Both the position numbers and the translations under genes were made by a program. The notes beneath the pieces were generated by a model. That model searched no databases and was not told the DNA's origin. It saw nothing but the letters and a program-made list of their open reading frames with translations. This document shows, in pieces, positions 11,511 to 22,285 of a DNA stretch of 64,000 bases (positions within the stretch are counted from its first letter, which is position 1; every line of letters begins with the position of its first letter). Origin of the DNA: Neoceratodus forsteri (Eukaryota; Chordata; Ceratodontiformes; Ceratodontidae); contig CM057452.1 of NCBI GenBank assembly GCA_016271365.2, forward strand, positions 832,318,001-832,382,000. The letters run 5' to 3'.

Positions 11511-12574
11511 TGGATGTCAATGATTTGTGGGGCTGTCTGGTGGGCTGCAGAAAATACAGGGCCTTCATGGCCCTACATTTCCATATAGCTACGGATACAG
11601 ACAAGTAGGGCAAAGATTCAATTTGCCAAATGAAGTGCAGGATCCCCTGGTAGCAATGGGTACAGATGTGCAATACCCTATGCTAATAGAAGATTTCCCT
11701 TCACTATATTGTACTTGAGCTCATGCAGGTAACCTTGCACATTCCCTTCCTAGGTTAGGAGGTGGTGCTGCATGACAGTACCATCATACAGTCTCGGCTC
11801 ATCCAGCTGACTTACTGAGCTCACCCTCAAACTCAGCTCACCAGTATGGGATCACAAAGCAGTAGCCACTGGAGTAAAGGCTGGTACTACACACAACATT
11901 TCCTAATATATTTTAGGGAAATTTTGACCCCCAATTTTTTTTGAACTTATTCTTTATCCTCCTAACCTTACTGCCCTTGAACCCTCTCTCAGAACTCCCC
12001 ACTGCACCTCTTAGAGACATCCTTAGTAGGACCAAGGAGTCTGCTCCCTAGAGTGCTGCATGCTCCAGGTACCTTCAGGACTTCCAGATCACCCTCCAGG
12101 CAGGGCAGAGGAGGCGCTCCCCAAACCTCCCCCTGATCCTCAAGGGAATGCATGCATAACAAAATCTGCCACCGGTTCCTGCCTTAGACATGATGCTGGG
12201 GTTCATTGCCTAGATCCAGGGCAGGGTATTTCCTTGTTCTGTGCCCTCCCCTGTTGATGTCGGCACTCGAGGAGGGCCAATAAGGCAGAGGTATGCTGAG
12301 ACTCGTCTCCACTCAGGGCCCTCAGCTGATGTTGGCCCCTCCCTTCCATTGGCTTCCCTGACCACACTGCCAATACCCAGCTTCACTCAGGAGATGGCAG
12401 TAACATTGTGGGGCTAGCTTGCAACCCTCCCTGGAGAGGGAGCGTAGCCATCAGGCACTCAATCCTCTCCCCTCCCTGGCCGACCTCCAATGACCTGAAT
12501 CCATCACTGAACCTGGGTCACAGGCATGGCATGAGGTGTGGCATCCAGTGCCTCAATCCTCAGCACCACCGGGC
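11511..12574. other. No gene seen
   Basis: Unassigned sequence. The part at 11950-12570 is more GC-rich than its surroundings and contains short open frames without recognisable motifs. A fragment of the TTTGACCCCAAATTTT module starts at about 12575. Confidence 0.35.
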
Positions 12575-13390
12575 TGACTTTGACCCCAAATTTTAAAGAC
12601 AGTCATTTTATGACCCCACCTTATAAACATGACATGTGGCATTTATAGAATACTGGCAAAAATGTCATTTTGCATCAAATGTGTGAAAACACATTTTATC
12701 CAGGATATGAAAAATGACACATCAAGTTTATGAAATTATGTGACAAAATGGCTAGTAGAAAGTTTGGAATCAAAATATTGAAAATTAGCAGAGTCATGAG
12801 TGAATGCTGAAATATTTCAATATCCACTCATAACCTGGTCATTTTATCATATTTGTACACTAAATTTTCAACATAGTCTTCTTATGACCCCACCTCATGA
12901 AGTCACAAGGTGAAAATTTCCAAATCCTGCCCAAAAGTGATTTCATAGAGCAACTGCAAAATCACCTTTTGGGATGGATTTGAAAAATTTCACATGGCTT
13001 GTTCATGAGGTGGAGTCCCAAAAAAGGCCATGTTGAAAATTTGGTGGAAAACTGTTAGAAATTAGCAAAGTTATGGGTGAATGTTGAAATATGTCAATGT
13101 TCACTAATAACTTGGTCATTTTAATGTATTTTTACACCAAATTTTCAACACAACATTCTTATGACCCCACCTCATGAACCCAGTAGGTGAACATTTTCAT
13201 ATCCTGCCTGAAATATGATTTTGTGCAGTGACAGGGAGATCACTTTTAGGATGGATTTCAAAAATTCCTCCTACGTTGTGCATGAGGTGGGGCTCCAAGA
13301 AGGCCATGTTGCAAATTTGGTGAAAAATGTTAAAAAATGATAGTTATAGGAAAAAGTTCAAAACCCACTGAAATACATTAAACCAGATTT
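12575..13390. repeat. AT-rich palindromic repeat module, tandemly reiterated
   Basis: Blocks of the type TTTTCAACATAG...CTTATGACCCCACCTCATGAA recur at about 12865-12900 and 13140-13180. Their reverse complements (AGGTGG...GGCCATGTTGAAAATTTGG) are at about 13005-13055 and 13285-13325. The module thus repeats with a step of about 265-280 bp while being internally palindromic. The related copies are at 9590-9960, 46880-47440 and 55320-55753. Confidence 0.6.
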
Positions 13391-14399
13391 TATTTTCTCA
13401 TATCACAGTTGCTGGTTTCAGCAGCAAGCTGCGTCTTCACTTTGAGAGTGGAGCTACAACATGGGACATGTTCAGGTGAGTGAGAGTGTGGGGTGGTGGG
13501 TGTTGCTCATGGGGTCAGAGTGGAGTGGGTGGATGTCTGGGGGGTCAGATTGGTGAGGGAACATTTTCTTCTTTTGCAGGTTTTAGTGAAAAAAAAAGAT
13601 CAATGAGAGATGGTTTTCTTTATTTACATATTTACACTGGGCTGGTGAGCTGACACTGGGGATTGGGAACCCCAGTCTCAGTATAATGTTCCGTGGCACC
13701 AGGGGTGGACACTCTAGTGCCAACCCTTATTTTGTTTTGTGGGGTGACCTGAAGGGGAGTGGGTAGAAAAAAGTGATACCTGGGGTGGACACCCTGGTCT
13801 TCTGTCATAATAATAAATTTATTTTATAACATATTGGGAAGGGGGGCAAGCAACCTGGAGGGGAAGAGTAGAAAGTAGCGGTACCAGTTGTGGGCAATCC
13901 AGTCTGCTTGAGATACACAGATAGAATAGGCAAGTAGGCAGTTAGGATTTGGAAGGCAGAATAATGTCTCTGTGTTCTAGAGATTCAGTGGTATAAAGTG
14001 GATGGTTAGCTTTTAAACAAAAACATTTGCATGACCCCCTCACCTCAGAATCAATTTTCTTATTACTGTTTCAAAGCGTGAATGGTGAAACAATGTTCAA
14101 GGAGCCTGTCTTAGAAACTGGTGGCATGCGATCCTTACCTGTATCATAAAAACATTTAAAACTTCTGTTTTTTTAAGTACAGTATTCAACCTCAGAATAA
14201 TTCAGTTCTTGAAATACTTCATTGCACCTTGTAGATAGATAAATAGCTATGAGAGAGAGATAAATATATTGATTGAGATTTCTGGCTCACTGCTGGCACA
14301 CAAGCTGTCACCATGCCTCCATCTGTGGCTGCAGATGTCAAGAAAGTCCGCTGTTTTCATACTGAGAACGGGGGTGAATGACTCCTCTCGCTAAACTGG
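13391..14399. repeat. Degenerate GT/GGGG-rich tandem repeats, otherwise unassigned
   Basis: 13470-13560 holds short G-rich repeats (GGGGTCAGAGTGG, GGGGGGTCAGATTGG). 13640-13910 holds two or three degenerate copies of a block with GGGGTGGACACCCTGGTCT and GGAGTGGGTAGAAAAAAGTG. From 13960 to 14399 nothing is recognised. Confidence 0.35.
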
Positions 14400-15115
14400 G
14401 CACTCTGGATTTTGGGTTACTCAAAAAAGTATTTCTGGCCATTTAAAAAAACACACACCAGAATCTAACTAAATAGGCCCTGTTTAGCTAGAGTTCAGGT
14501 CTTTGTTTTTTTAAAATACATTGTTTTTATGTATTTTCAATGTTTTTTAGTTTTGAAAAATAAAACCAAGATGGCGGCCATCACGATTGATATTTTTTTC
14601 TCATGATCAATAAATCACTAATTTTGCAATTAATAAACCTTCATGATCAATGTTTTTTATTGTTCGTATTACAGGATTCTCCAAAAACTCTACTGAGCAT
14701 GCTCAGAAAAAATTAAAATCCTTATAACTCTGGAACCGTTCAGTATTTTTTCATGAAATCTTTGAAAGGCACTACCTTGGCACATGCTGCTTCTACTCTA
14801 AAAGCTTCATGAAAAAAAAAACTCTGTACCATCTAGGCTGAACATGAAAGCAAAGAAACCTATGTTAAGTATAGGAAAAAAGGATTTAATTAAAAATCAA
14901 TGTTCCATATATCATAAACTGTGCAAGATACCAGGACAAAACTTTTCATGTCTTGAGACCCAGCCAGCTAGACTCCATATGCAGATGTTTGGGCTATTTT
15001 GTTGAATGCCACCAAAATTATTAAAGTATAAAAATTGTGGTTCTCGTTAAATGCCTTACTCAACCCTAACTATACTGACGCTACCACACCGTTATGATGT
15101 ACAGGAAATAATATA
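14400..15115 (-). repeat. Dispersed non-coding repeat module (minus-strand copy)
   Basis: In reverse complement this follows the order of 7380-8080: CAACCCTAACTATA (15060), a TTAATA-rich part, the ATGTCTTGAGAC part (about 14950), the adenine-rich 14870 part and the CAAGATGGCGGCCATCACGATT block at 14569-14590. It has no reading frame of note. Confidence 0.5.
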
Positions 15116-15119
15116 TGGA

Positions 15120-15253
15120 GTGGTGCATGTTACAAGAATTTAATACACATCCAAGATGTGTGATGACACATAAACACCGAGAGTGAAGCTCATGGAATTT
15201 GCTCGAGCATCACACACTGAGGGTGTGTATTAAATTCAAGTGAAACACACCAC
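15120..15253. repeat. Hairpin element (MITE-like), 134 bp
   Basis: Arms at 15120-15165 and 15208-15253 are imperfect reverse complements. They begin and end GTGGTG/CACCAC and share GAATTTAATACACA. The loop is about 42 bp. It directly follows the repeat module on its left. It has no coding capacity. Confidence 0.65.
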
Positions 15254-15307
15254 CTGATGTTTTATTTTTTATAATTACAGGCCATCAATTTTTTCCTTCC
15301 CTCCTGT

Positions 15308-16098
15308 AATGTTAGTGGTGATAGTGGAGGATTCCAGACCCACTTGCACTATTTTGTTAGTATTATGCTCTATTTATTTATTATTTATTATTAGATCATT
15401 GGTTTATAGACCTTTGAGTCATAGACTCATTTACAAAGGCACCTCATCAAGAAAGCAATACATCACAGCAAACAAACAGTACAGTACATAACGCTTAGAT
15501 TAAAAAAGCAACCAGTGTTACAGGCATTCACTGGTGGTACACGCTTGGTAATAGGTAGATCACAGTAGTCATAACATAGGTACACAAGTGCCACATCAGG
15601 TAGCAACCAGATATATTTTATTACATTAGTCAGCAGATGTTACATGAGACCCCAAGTATGCCATGCTCTTGCACTCCCAACCTTGCTCTGTTCACTCCTC
15701 CGTGCTGCTGAATTCAGCATTAGTGGAGATCTATGGACCTACTTTCGCTAGTTGTACTACTGGTAATAAGGGTTAGCTGGTATGACCCTATAGGGTTTTC
15801 CTATCAATTTGAGTTGGGGAGGCTTCACTCCCACACCCCCGTGTTAAATTGAAAAAAAATATTGAGGGTATAGGGAGTGGAGCCCCCCCCACTCATATTA
15901 AAAAATTAAAAAACTACACAGCCATACCAACTAACCCGAGAAGTGTAAGCTGATCCATAGCTCTCCACTAATGCTGAAATCAGCAAAGTAGAAATTAGTA
16001 TAGTAGTACTATAGCATAATGTATGCTAATTCTGTGGTGTACCGCTATGCTACTTGTATGGGTTCAGAGTCCTCCACTATCGCTGTGTTAGTCACAAC
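15308..16098. repeat. Foldback element with two arm pairs, split by a LINE tail
   Basis: The outer arms are 15310-15350 and 16052-16092 (shared core GATAGTGGAGGA). The inner arms are 15706-15739 and 15952-15985 (shared TTCAGCATTAGTGGAGA), nearly perfect. Between them, ATTTGAGTTGGGGAGGCTTC and GGAGTGGAGCC also form a weaker pair. The minus-strand LINE tail at 15369-15491 interrupts the left half, so the foldback predates that insertion. Confidence 0.6.
15369..15491 (-). mobile_element. 3' end of a LINE with an AAAT-type tail
   Basis: On the minus strand this carries GAGTCTATGACTCAAAGG and ends in an AAT/AAAT-rich tail (15369-15395 on the plus strand). Both match the segment at the window start (1-105). 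Only the 3' terminus is present. Confidence 0.5.
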
Positions 16099-16589
16099 AG
16101 GGAAGAGACCAGAGCGATCAATGTGGCTGACTCAGTGTCACAGAAACTGTGGCAAAGGTAGGGTCTGATAGTGAGACAGAAAGCACATGCTAGCAAGATA
16201 GGGAGATCAACCGGTACCTGTCTTTAATCACAGCAGTAGTGAAAGTACAGATTTTTTTTGGTAGTGGTCACAAGCAGTGCTATCAACTATGTAAGTGGAG
16301 AAGCCACTCTGATATCAGGTTATTAATGACTGACTAATGACAGTTTTTGGGGAGCAGATGTAGTTTATTTGTATCTGAAAACAGATTCTGTTTTGGATTT
16401 GATTTTGAGCGCAGTACTTGAGGATGCCTGGAGAAAGGAACTTCTGCTCAATGTGTGTATGTCTGCTGTAATAACCTGTCAGTTATTATAGTAAATAATA
16501 ACTGGCCACCTCCACTGAAAAAATTGATAGCCAATTAGTATATATACATACAGAATATGTATGTGTGTGTGTGTATGCCAGTGCAACCC
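16099..16589. other. No gene seen; TG microsatellite
   Basis: Unassigned sequence with a short TG repeat at about 16557-16575. Confidence 0.35.
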
Positions 16590-17265
16590 TAAATATAGGA
16601 GTGCAAGTGTGCCCCTAGAATATATAATAGGGGCGCAGTAGCACCCCTATAGTTAGGGTTGTACCAGGACCTTGATGGTAAACTCCAATTTTTGTACCTT
16701 AATAACTTTGGCATAGTTTGACAAAATAGCTCAAAATGTAGCATGCATGCTCATTCTGCCAGTGTCTCAAAACATGGAACGTTTTGTAATGACATCTTGT
16801 ATGGCTTTTGAGAAATGGGGTGGTAAAAAAGTGAAATGTTGCCACTTTTTTTTCCTATACTTAACATGGAATTTTTTTTCTCTCATCTACAGCCCAGACA
16901 AAATAAAACGTTGTTCTGAACTTTTCAGGGATGATGGGGTTTGTTCCAGGGGTGTGCCTTTGGATAGTTTGGCGAAATGATATCTCACCATTTTAAAATT
17001 TTTAAATTTTTTGTGATAGTGGCTAGACAGGCAGGTAATTGAAAACTGTCCGAACTGCAAATAGTTAAGGATTTAATGTTGGCTCTCAGAGAAATACTGT
17101 TCGTGATGTCAGCCATCTTGTTTTCTCCCCTTTTAAAAATGGGTTTCTAAAGAAATATTGCTTGGTAAGGAATGAACAAGATGTGTATTTAGGTATCCCT
17201 TACATAATTAAATTGATTTTTAGCTCAAATTTTTGAAATGTACAGGGTGAATGTGTGTTTTTGTG
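16590..17265 (+). repeat. Dispersed non-coding repeat module (partial copy)
   Basis: This shares with 7400-8080 and 43390-43920 the blocks TTAGGGTTG, CCAATTTTTGTACCTTAATA, a GTGTCTCAAAACATG part and the CCATCTTGTTTTCTCC part at about 17112-17130. It ends shortly before the LTR element. No coding capacity. Confidence 0.5.
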
Positions 17266-17412
17266 CAGAGATTCAGTTCACCCATCACTCTCTAATATAA
17301 GTGTAACCCCTTGTTACCCGGGGTTACTAGAATCTCAGTAAGACCTAGTGGTAGGCAGGGAAGGCAGCTTGTGAAACTCCAGTTAAATGGGTTTTACACT
17401 GTCTAACTCTGT

Positions 17413-17446
17413 TCTCAGTCTCAGCTGAGACTGAGAGATGACATCA
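17413..17446 (+). promoter_or_regulatory. U3 palindrome and ATF/CRE-like site
   Basis: A perfect 24-bp palindrome (17413-17436, centre CTCAGCTGAG) includes an E-box CAGCTG. It is followed by TGACATCA (17439-17446), a CRE/ATF-like octamer. Both are kept in the second LTR (22979-23002 and 23005-23012). Conservation in both LTRs only reflects recent common origin, so function is inference. Confidence 0.45.
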
Positions 17447-18518
17447 TCAAATAGAACTGTCGCAGCTGCATAAGCCACATTGGAATCTGCAGCAGAGGGA
17501 GTTAGATAGAACGTTGGGAGTTTTCCTAGTAGTCAGTCTCCTGTTTGCTTTCAAACAGGAAGGAGTCAGTTCCTGTTTACCTTCTGTAAGAGAAGGAGAG
17601 TTCCTGTTTTGCTTTCAAACAAGAAGGAGCAGTCTCCAGTTTTGCCTTCAAGTGGTGGAGACCGCTGTTCAGGTCTCAGTGCCCCCTCCCTCTGGGGGGG
17701 GAAGTAAAGATCCCCATGTAGATTCCAGGGCAATCTCCTAATTTCTGCAGAAGAAAGAAAGCTGCCTATTTCAGTTTCAGTCTGTGTTTGGAAAGTTTGG
17801 AAGAGTTGTACTTCACCCGTGGGGCACCTGCAACAAAAGGGTGAGTGTTTGCTCTAATATGAGAGGGCAAAAAATGTGTTTCTTCAGCCTGGGATATGTG
17901 AAGAAATCTGGGATTTGAACTACTATTTGGGAGGCCTATAGTACTAGGACAAACAAATGGAGTAGTGTCAAAAGCTAGAGTGCTGTGTGAATTCAAGTAA
18001 TATTGTAGAGGGGGTGCAACAGTTCATCCACCGTTTAAGCTACATTAAGAAGTTTCAGTTTTTCCAGAGAACTGGCTGGGTATGGGCTGTGGGAGCAAAG
18101 GTGGGAACACCCCCCATCTTTAGTAACCAGGTCCACCTCTACGGATTTCTGCTGTGATTGCTACTTGCCTCATACGCTTGGCCAGTGATGAGGGAAGTAC
18201 CCCAACGTGGGTCACAAAATGGGAAAATCTCTCTAGGAGTTGCAGACTCTAGGTGGTGTGGGGAGCCACAACAAGAAAATAGGTTCATTCTTCAAATGGA
18301 CCGCTATTCAATTGGCCGGCAGGGGAGCCGGGCCAGTCGGGCTGTGTACCCAAAGTGCGTGCAAGTCCGGGCTGTGTGCCTGGTGGGTCTAGAGCCTGAA
18401 AACAGTAAATTGATTCATTCTTCCAGTGGACCACCTTGTAGTCTCTAATCTGCATTACCAGTAAATGTAGCACCATGGGGGTCCATCTATGCTTTGTTGT
18501 GTTCAGCTGCTAGTAGTG

Positions 18519-18524
18519 AATAAA
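18519..18524 (+). terminator. LTR polyadenylation signal
   Basis: AATAAA in the 5' LTR, with a GT-rich stretch about 30-60 bases downstream. The same signal lies at 24126-24131 in the 3' LTR, where it would end transcripts of the element. Confidence 0.65.
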
Positions 18525-18741
18525 AGCCACACTGTAAAATCCCATTCCTGGTTCTGGACATTACAGTTATTGCTTCCTGTGTTTGGATTTACTTGGGTGC
18601 CCCTGTCCAGAGTAGCCAAACCTAGGTCCCCCTGTGCCGAGTAACCTCATCCTCCCCGAACCCAGGTCCCCACCAGGTACTGCTGTCAGCTTCAACAGCA
18701 TGCCACCTGTCATTTTGGCAAAAAGGCAGGGGTTACAAAAA

Positions 18742-18763
18742 TGGAAGCACCCTTTGGATTTGT
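18742..18763 (+). other. Possible decayed primer-binding site
   Basis: The first TGG after the 5' LTR is at 18742, four bases past the LTR end. TGGAAGCACC...TGGATTTG resembles the complement of a tRNA-Cys 3' end with small indels. The match is weak and may be chance. Confidence 0.25.
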
Positions 18764-19002
18764 TCGGGAAGGAAGGTGCTTGGGCAAGGGGGCTAGCGTT
18801 TTCGCTATCTGGCAGTGGGTAGCCCAAAAAGCTGAAACAATTTCCCTAGTGTGTTGCTGTGTGCTGTGAATCTTATGCTGCTGTTTAAAAAATGCCAACT
18901 GTTTACCAAGGAGCTGTAAAGCCAAAGAGTGTGCCCTTGTCCTGCATCAAAATTGTTTACAGCGTTTTTGCCTGCTTTAAAAATAAACTGTGGTAAATAA
19001 AA

Positions 19003-19240
19003 GTGTGGAAGACTAGGGGTAGCAACAGGAAAATTGTGCCCTGGACATTTGAAATGCTTTTTAAAATGAATTCTTGTGAAGAAAAGTGTGGAAGACTAGG
19101 GGTAGCAACAGAGAAATTGTGCCCTGGATGTTTGAAATGCTTTTTAAAAATGAATTCTTGTGAAGGAAAGTGTGGAAGACTAGGGGTAGCAAAAGGAAGA
19201 TTATGCCCTGGACGTTGGAAATGCTTTCTGTGTGAATTGA
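19003..19240 (+). repeat. Tandem repeat, period 83-84 bp, nearly three copies
   Basis: Copies start at 19003, 19086 and 19170, each with GTGTGGAAGACTAGGGGTAG. The third is cut short at about 19230. One frame (19003-19359) stays open through the array and codes a repeated cysteine-rich unit (CGRLGVA...CPG..KC). The first period is 83 bp, not a multiple of three, so the open frame may be fortuitous. The array lies in the leader region of the LTR element. Confidence 0.75.
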
Positions 19241-19379
19241 GAGACTGCATAGTTAATGGCTATGTGATATGGCTGAAATGGGCTCCCACCGTGGAGTCAG
19301 TTGAGAAAAAAAAAGGTGCATTCTGCAGCTTAAATTTGCCTGCTCGACGATCGCCGTGAGGAGAGGAGCCCTCGTGAGG

Positions 19380-19480
19380 AAGAAGAGGCTCATTTGCATG
19401 GCGTCGTGTGGTTGATCCGGCTGCAATCAGTTCCGCCCCTCAGCCAGCTCTACTGAGACTGCCTCAGCATTCGAGAGGGA
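19380..19480 (+). promoter_or_regulatory. Possible internal promoter region
   Basis: A more GC-rich patch (about 19340-19480) holds an octamer ATTTGCAT (19392-19399) and a CCGCCC box near 19434. It lies just upstream of the predicted leader exon that would be spliced at 19724. Spumaviruses use an internal promoter for their accessory genes. The parallel is inference, and no TATA box was seen. Confidence 0.25.
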
Positions 19481-19724
19481 GTGAGAGTGGAGTGCGTGTA
19501 CTGGCAGTGGAGGAGCGTCACGAAGTATTCAAAGCACTCTAAACATCTTAAAAATAGACTTTTGAGTTTAAAATCGGGCTCAACCCGCAAATCGATCGTG
19601 GAAATAGTGAGTTTGGTGGTTAAAACTACGATCGCTAGGACTGCCTGCCCGTTTGTATACTGAGGCCTTCAAAAACTGGCTGCAGGCCGTTTTTCCCCAT
19701 CTCAGCAAGTTGCTACTGATCACA

Positions 19725-20293
19725 GTAAGTAAACAACCCAAAAACTGCTCAAACAGTGATTTTCAGCTTATGCCATATAAAATGTGTGTGCAGCAGTGTA
19801 GTCGCTTTGCAAGTAACGACTGTCAGAAGTCCTGCCAGCAAGTGCAAGTCTGTTAAGCCATTGAATGTGTGCATGGAAGTGAAATTAGCCTCAGTTTAAA
19901 GTTTGCAGCCAGAGAGAGACTGTGGGTTGTAGCAAATGCAACACTAGTAAAAGCAGGCAATCCTGTGCTAAAACCTGAAGCTTTTAAGGGACTGTGAATT
20001 AAATGAATGTTACCAGCTTGTGAAAAGTCCAAGGAAAATCCTGTAAATGTGTGTAAAGCCAGATCAGAGCAAGTTGTGCAGTTTGAGTAAAAGTTATCAG
20101 TAGCTGGTGTAAATCGGATGCACAGTGGCTTGACCCAGAGTCTAAATGTTCATGTACAGGAATGCTGCCACCGCCATTACAGGGTGGGGTAGTAAAGTAA
20201 ACACAGCAGCAGAAGAGCCATTTTAAAACTACAGAGTATGTTCAGTAAAGTGGGACTTTCAGTTACAGTGAACTTTTGTTTATTTTTCTGCAG
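19725..20293 (+). other. Predicted intron before the accessory frame
   Basis: A strong donor (ACA|GTAAGT, GTAAGT at 19725-19730) pairs with a strong acceptor (pyrimidine-rich TTTATTTTTCTGCAG ending at 20293). The ATG of the long frame starts three bases after the acceptor. That arrangement suggests a subgenomic spliced mRNA. The length would be 569 nt. Confidence 0.5.
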
Positions 20294-20295
20294 TT

Positions 20296-21507
20296 ATGGC
20301 CTCAGGACCAGCTCGTTACCCGGATCATGACCGGGTTGCAGTAACAGCAGCATTAGATAGACTGAGAGATATTGAAAAGCGGTGCTATGGAGGGCAACTG
20401 CCTCCTGATGTGGCAATTCCTAATTATCCAGTGTGTGTATGCCAAATATGCTTGAGTGCTGGAAGGGACATCTTCATGATTCCTCACTGTGCTGGATGCC
20501 TACAAAAATATGGCTTGTATAAAGTGCCTCCAATTCGTTTGGCTCCCACATGGACAAAAATTCAGGAATCTGCAGTTGGCAGCACACAGCACCAGGTGGA
20601 GCCTGTGGAGGAAGGTCCCTCAGGGGAGTGTGGCACATAGCTAGAGGGTTCAGAGTTAGAGACAGAATCAGAAGTTGAAGTTTTGGATGCTGGATCTCAG
20701 AAAGAAAGTTCAGATAAAGCATCAATAGACCCCTGGGTGGGGGGGCCTAGCCCGAGTCTCTTAGGTGAAGTTGAGATGCGGGAGGCCTTTGAATGGGAGA
20801 TGTCGACCTCCATGCCTAGTGATGAATGGATAGTCCCGGGGGTGAGAACGACTGCTCACTCCTGGGCTCAGATCCTCAGTGAAGAGGAAGATGAGGGGGA
20901 ACCTATGTAGCCTTGTGAAAAATGAACGGGTACAGAGCCTCAAGATCTTGCCTCGGAGGAATGTATTGAAGAAGGTGGTGATGCAACTGCCCTGGCTTTA
21001 CAGGAAGAAGAAGTCAGGGATCCGTTTCTAATTTCCTTGAGGATGCAAAGCTGGCAGAACCAGGACTGGCCACCCCCAGGCCAGGCCAGCGGTCTCAGAT
21101 TGACAAAAGCAAGTAAAGAGGAGAGACTGGTTCGTAGAAAGGCAAATGAAATCTATGGCGTGACCTTTCCTACCTTTCCTCGAAAAGTCTGGGAAGAGAT
21201 TGAGAACTGCAGGAAATCCTGGATCTGGGATGAAGCAATGAAAATTGTGCATCCTGGGGCCAACCAGCATGTAAAGAATAGACTGTTCCACGAAAAGTAT
21301 ACCCAGTGGAAGAGAGGCAGGACACTGTTTATGGACAGAGTGAGAGTGGTGGATGGAGAGGGACGTGAAATCTCCCACTGTGTGAATTATGTGCATCCAG
21401 ATGGGGTAATAATTCAAGCCCCTGATCCCCGGTACTATTGGCCTCAGTGCAAGGACCTCCCAGCAATTAAGCCCGTGCTTACAAAATGGAGAGCCAAGCA
21501 GTGGTAG
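20296..21507 (+). pseudogene. Retroviral accessory-like gene with three internal stops
   Basis: One frame runs from ATG at 20296 to a TAG ending at 21507, about 400 codons, broken only by stops at 20638 (TAG), 20908 (TAG) and 20923 (TGA). The first part has cysteines at residues 49, 52, 65 and 68 (C-x2-C-x12-C-x2-C, with Cys47 and His64 beside them), a zinc-ribbon-like pattern. The middle (about residues 117-205) is rich in Glu, Asp and Ser. The last 156 residues are basic and rich in Trp and Tyr, and continue without stops. Zinc site, acidic middle and basic end resemble a transcription activator, but I recognise no family. The frame lies upstream of the 3' LTR where complex retroviruses keep accessory genes. 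The three stops make this copy non-functional. Confidence 0.6.
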
Positions 21508-21900
21508 TCAATACTGCCACACCAGACTGTGAAGTTCCCTTATTGATCCGCCATTATGAATAACCAGGACTCAGGTGCCCCACATTCATCAGTCTACAGT
21601 GTACAGTCCTGTCCAGCAACCATCGACTGGCCCACCAGATGACTTCAGATCCAGAGAGGACACCAGCCCAGCTGTTTCCTGTTCATCGCCTGGTAATCGG
21701 ATGACGTCGGACCAGCTGTTTTCTTTTTGTTCCTGTTCTAAGGTTCCGTCTCCAGAGATTACATCATCCCAGCTGATTCCAGATGTGCCCTCCTGTGGTT
21801 CCCGGAAGATGTCCGCCCAGCTGTATCAGAAGAAATGCTGCCAGGGAGAGTCTTCGGCTGCGGTGCAGGTCGGTGCTTAGTCTTGTACTACAAATGGCTG

Positions 21901-22285
21901 GTAAGTCCGAACTTTCCTATCTTTATGACATTGCAGTACACACCCTACACTACAGACTTCAAAAATGTGTGAACTGTCTGCAAAGACTCTCCCCTTCAGG
22001 ACTTTGGCCTGTTAGAACTGTGCTTCACCGGGCTCCGGCCCAGGAGAGACTCTTTATTGGACTAGCCTTCGGGCCATGTGGTCACTAGTTGGGACTTTTA
22101 GGGCACTCCATCCCCCCAAATGTGTATTGTAAATAATGTCATTATTGTATTCTAATGTAAATACTGTTTTTCTACCTTTTTTCTAGAAAAATCTTTTTGG
22201 GATTCTGCAGTGTTTTGATGGTAGGGGTTTTAGGTAGACTGTGTATGCAGATTAGGAATGTGTTTTGTCTTTCTTTTTCTTACAG
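21901..22285 (+). other. Predicted second intron downstream of the accessory frame
   Basis: GTAAGT at 21901-21906 pairs with a pyrimidine-rich acceptor (TTTCTTTTTCTTACAG) ending at 22285. A second good acceptor (TTTTCCTTCCACAG) ends at 22429. The first acceptor is followed by a purine-rich stretch at 22295-22335. The intron lies after the stop of the main frame, so it may serve an alternative product or simply shorten the 3' UTR. Confidence 0.4.

Larger units (their letters stand above)
17302..18737 (+). repeat. 5' LTR
   Basis: Length 1436 bp, TG...CA ends. It is highly similar to 22868-24351, with scattered substitutions and indels. It carries a palindrome and a CRE-like site near its start and a polyadenylation signal at 18519-18524. 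This puts the R/U5 boundary near 18545 and leaves a U5 of roughly 190 bp. No convincing TATA box was found. The 31-bp unit that is present three times in the other LTR is present once here (around 17567-17597). Confidence 0.85.

Noticed and set aside
18158..18448. 96-codon open frame in the LTR
   Set aside because: The equivalent frame in the second LTR is similar only because the LTRs are recent duplicates; it lies in U3 and has no motif.
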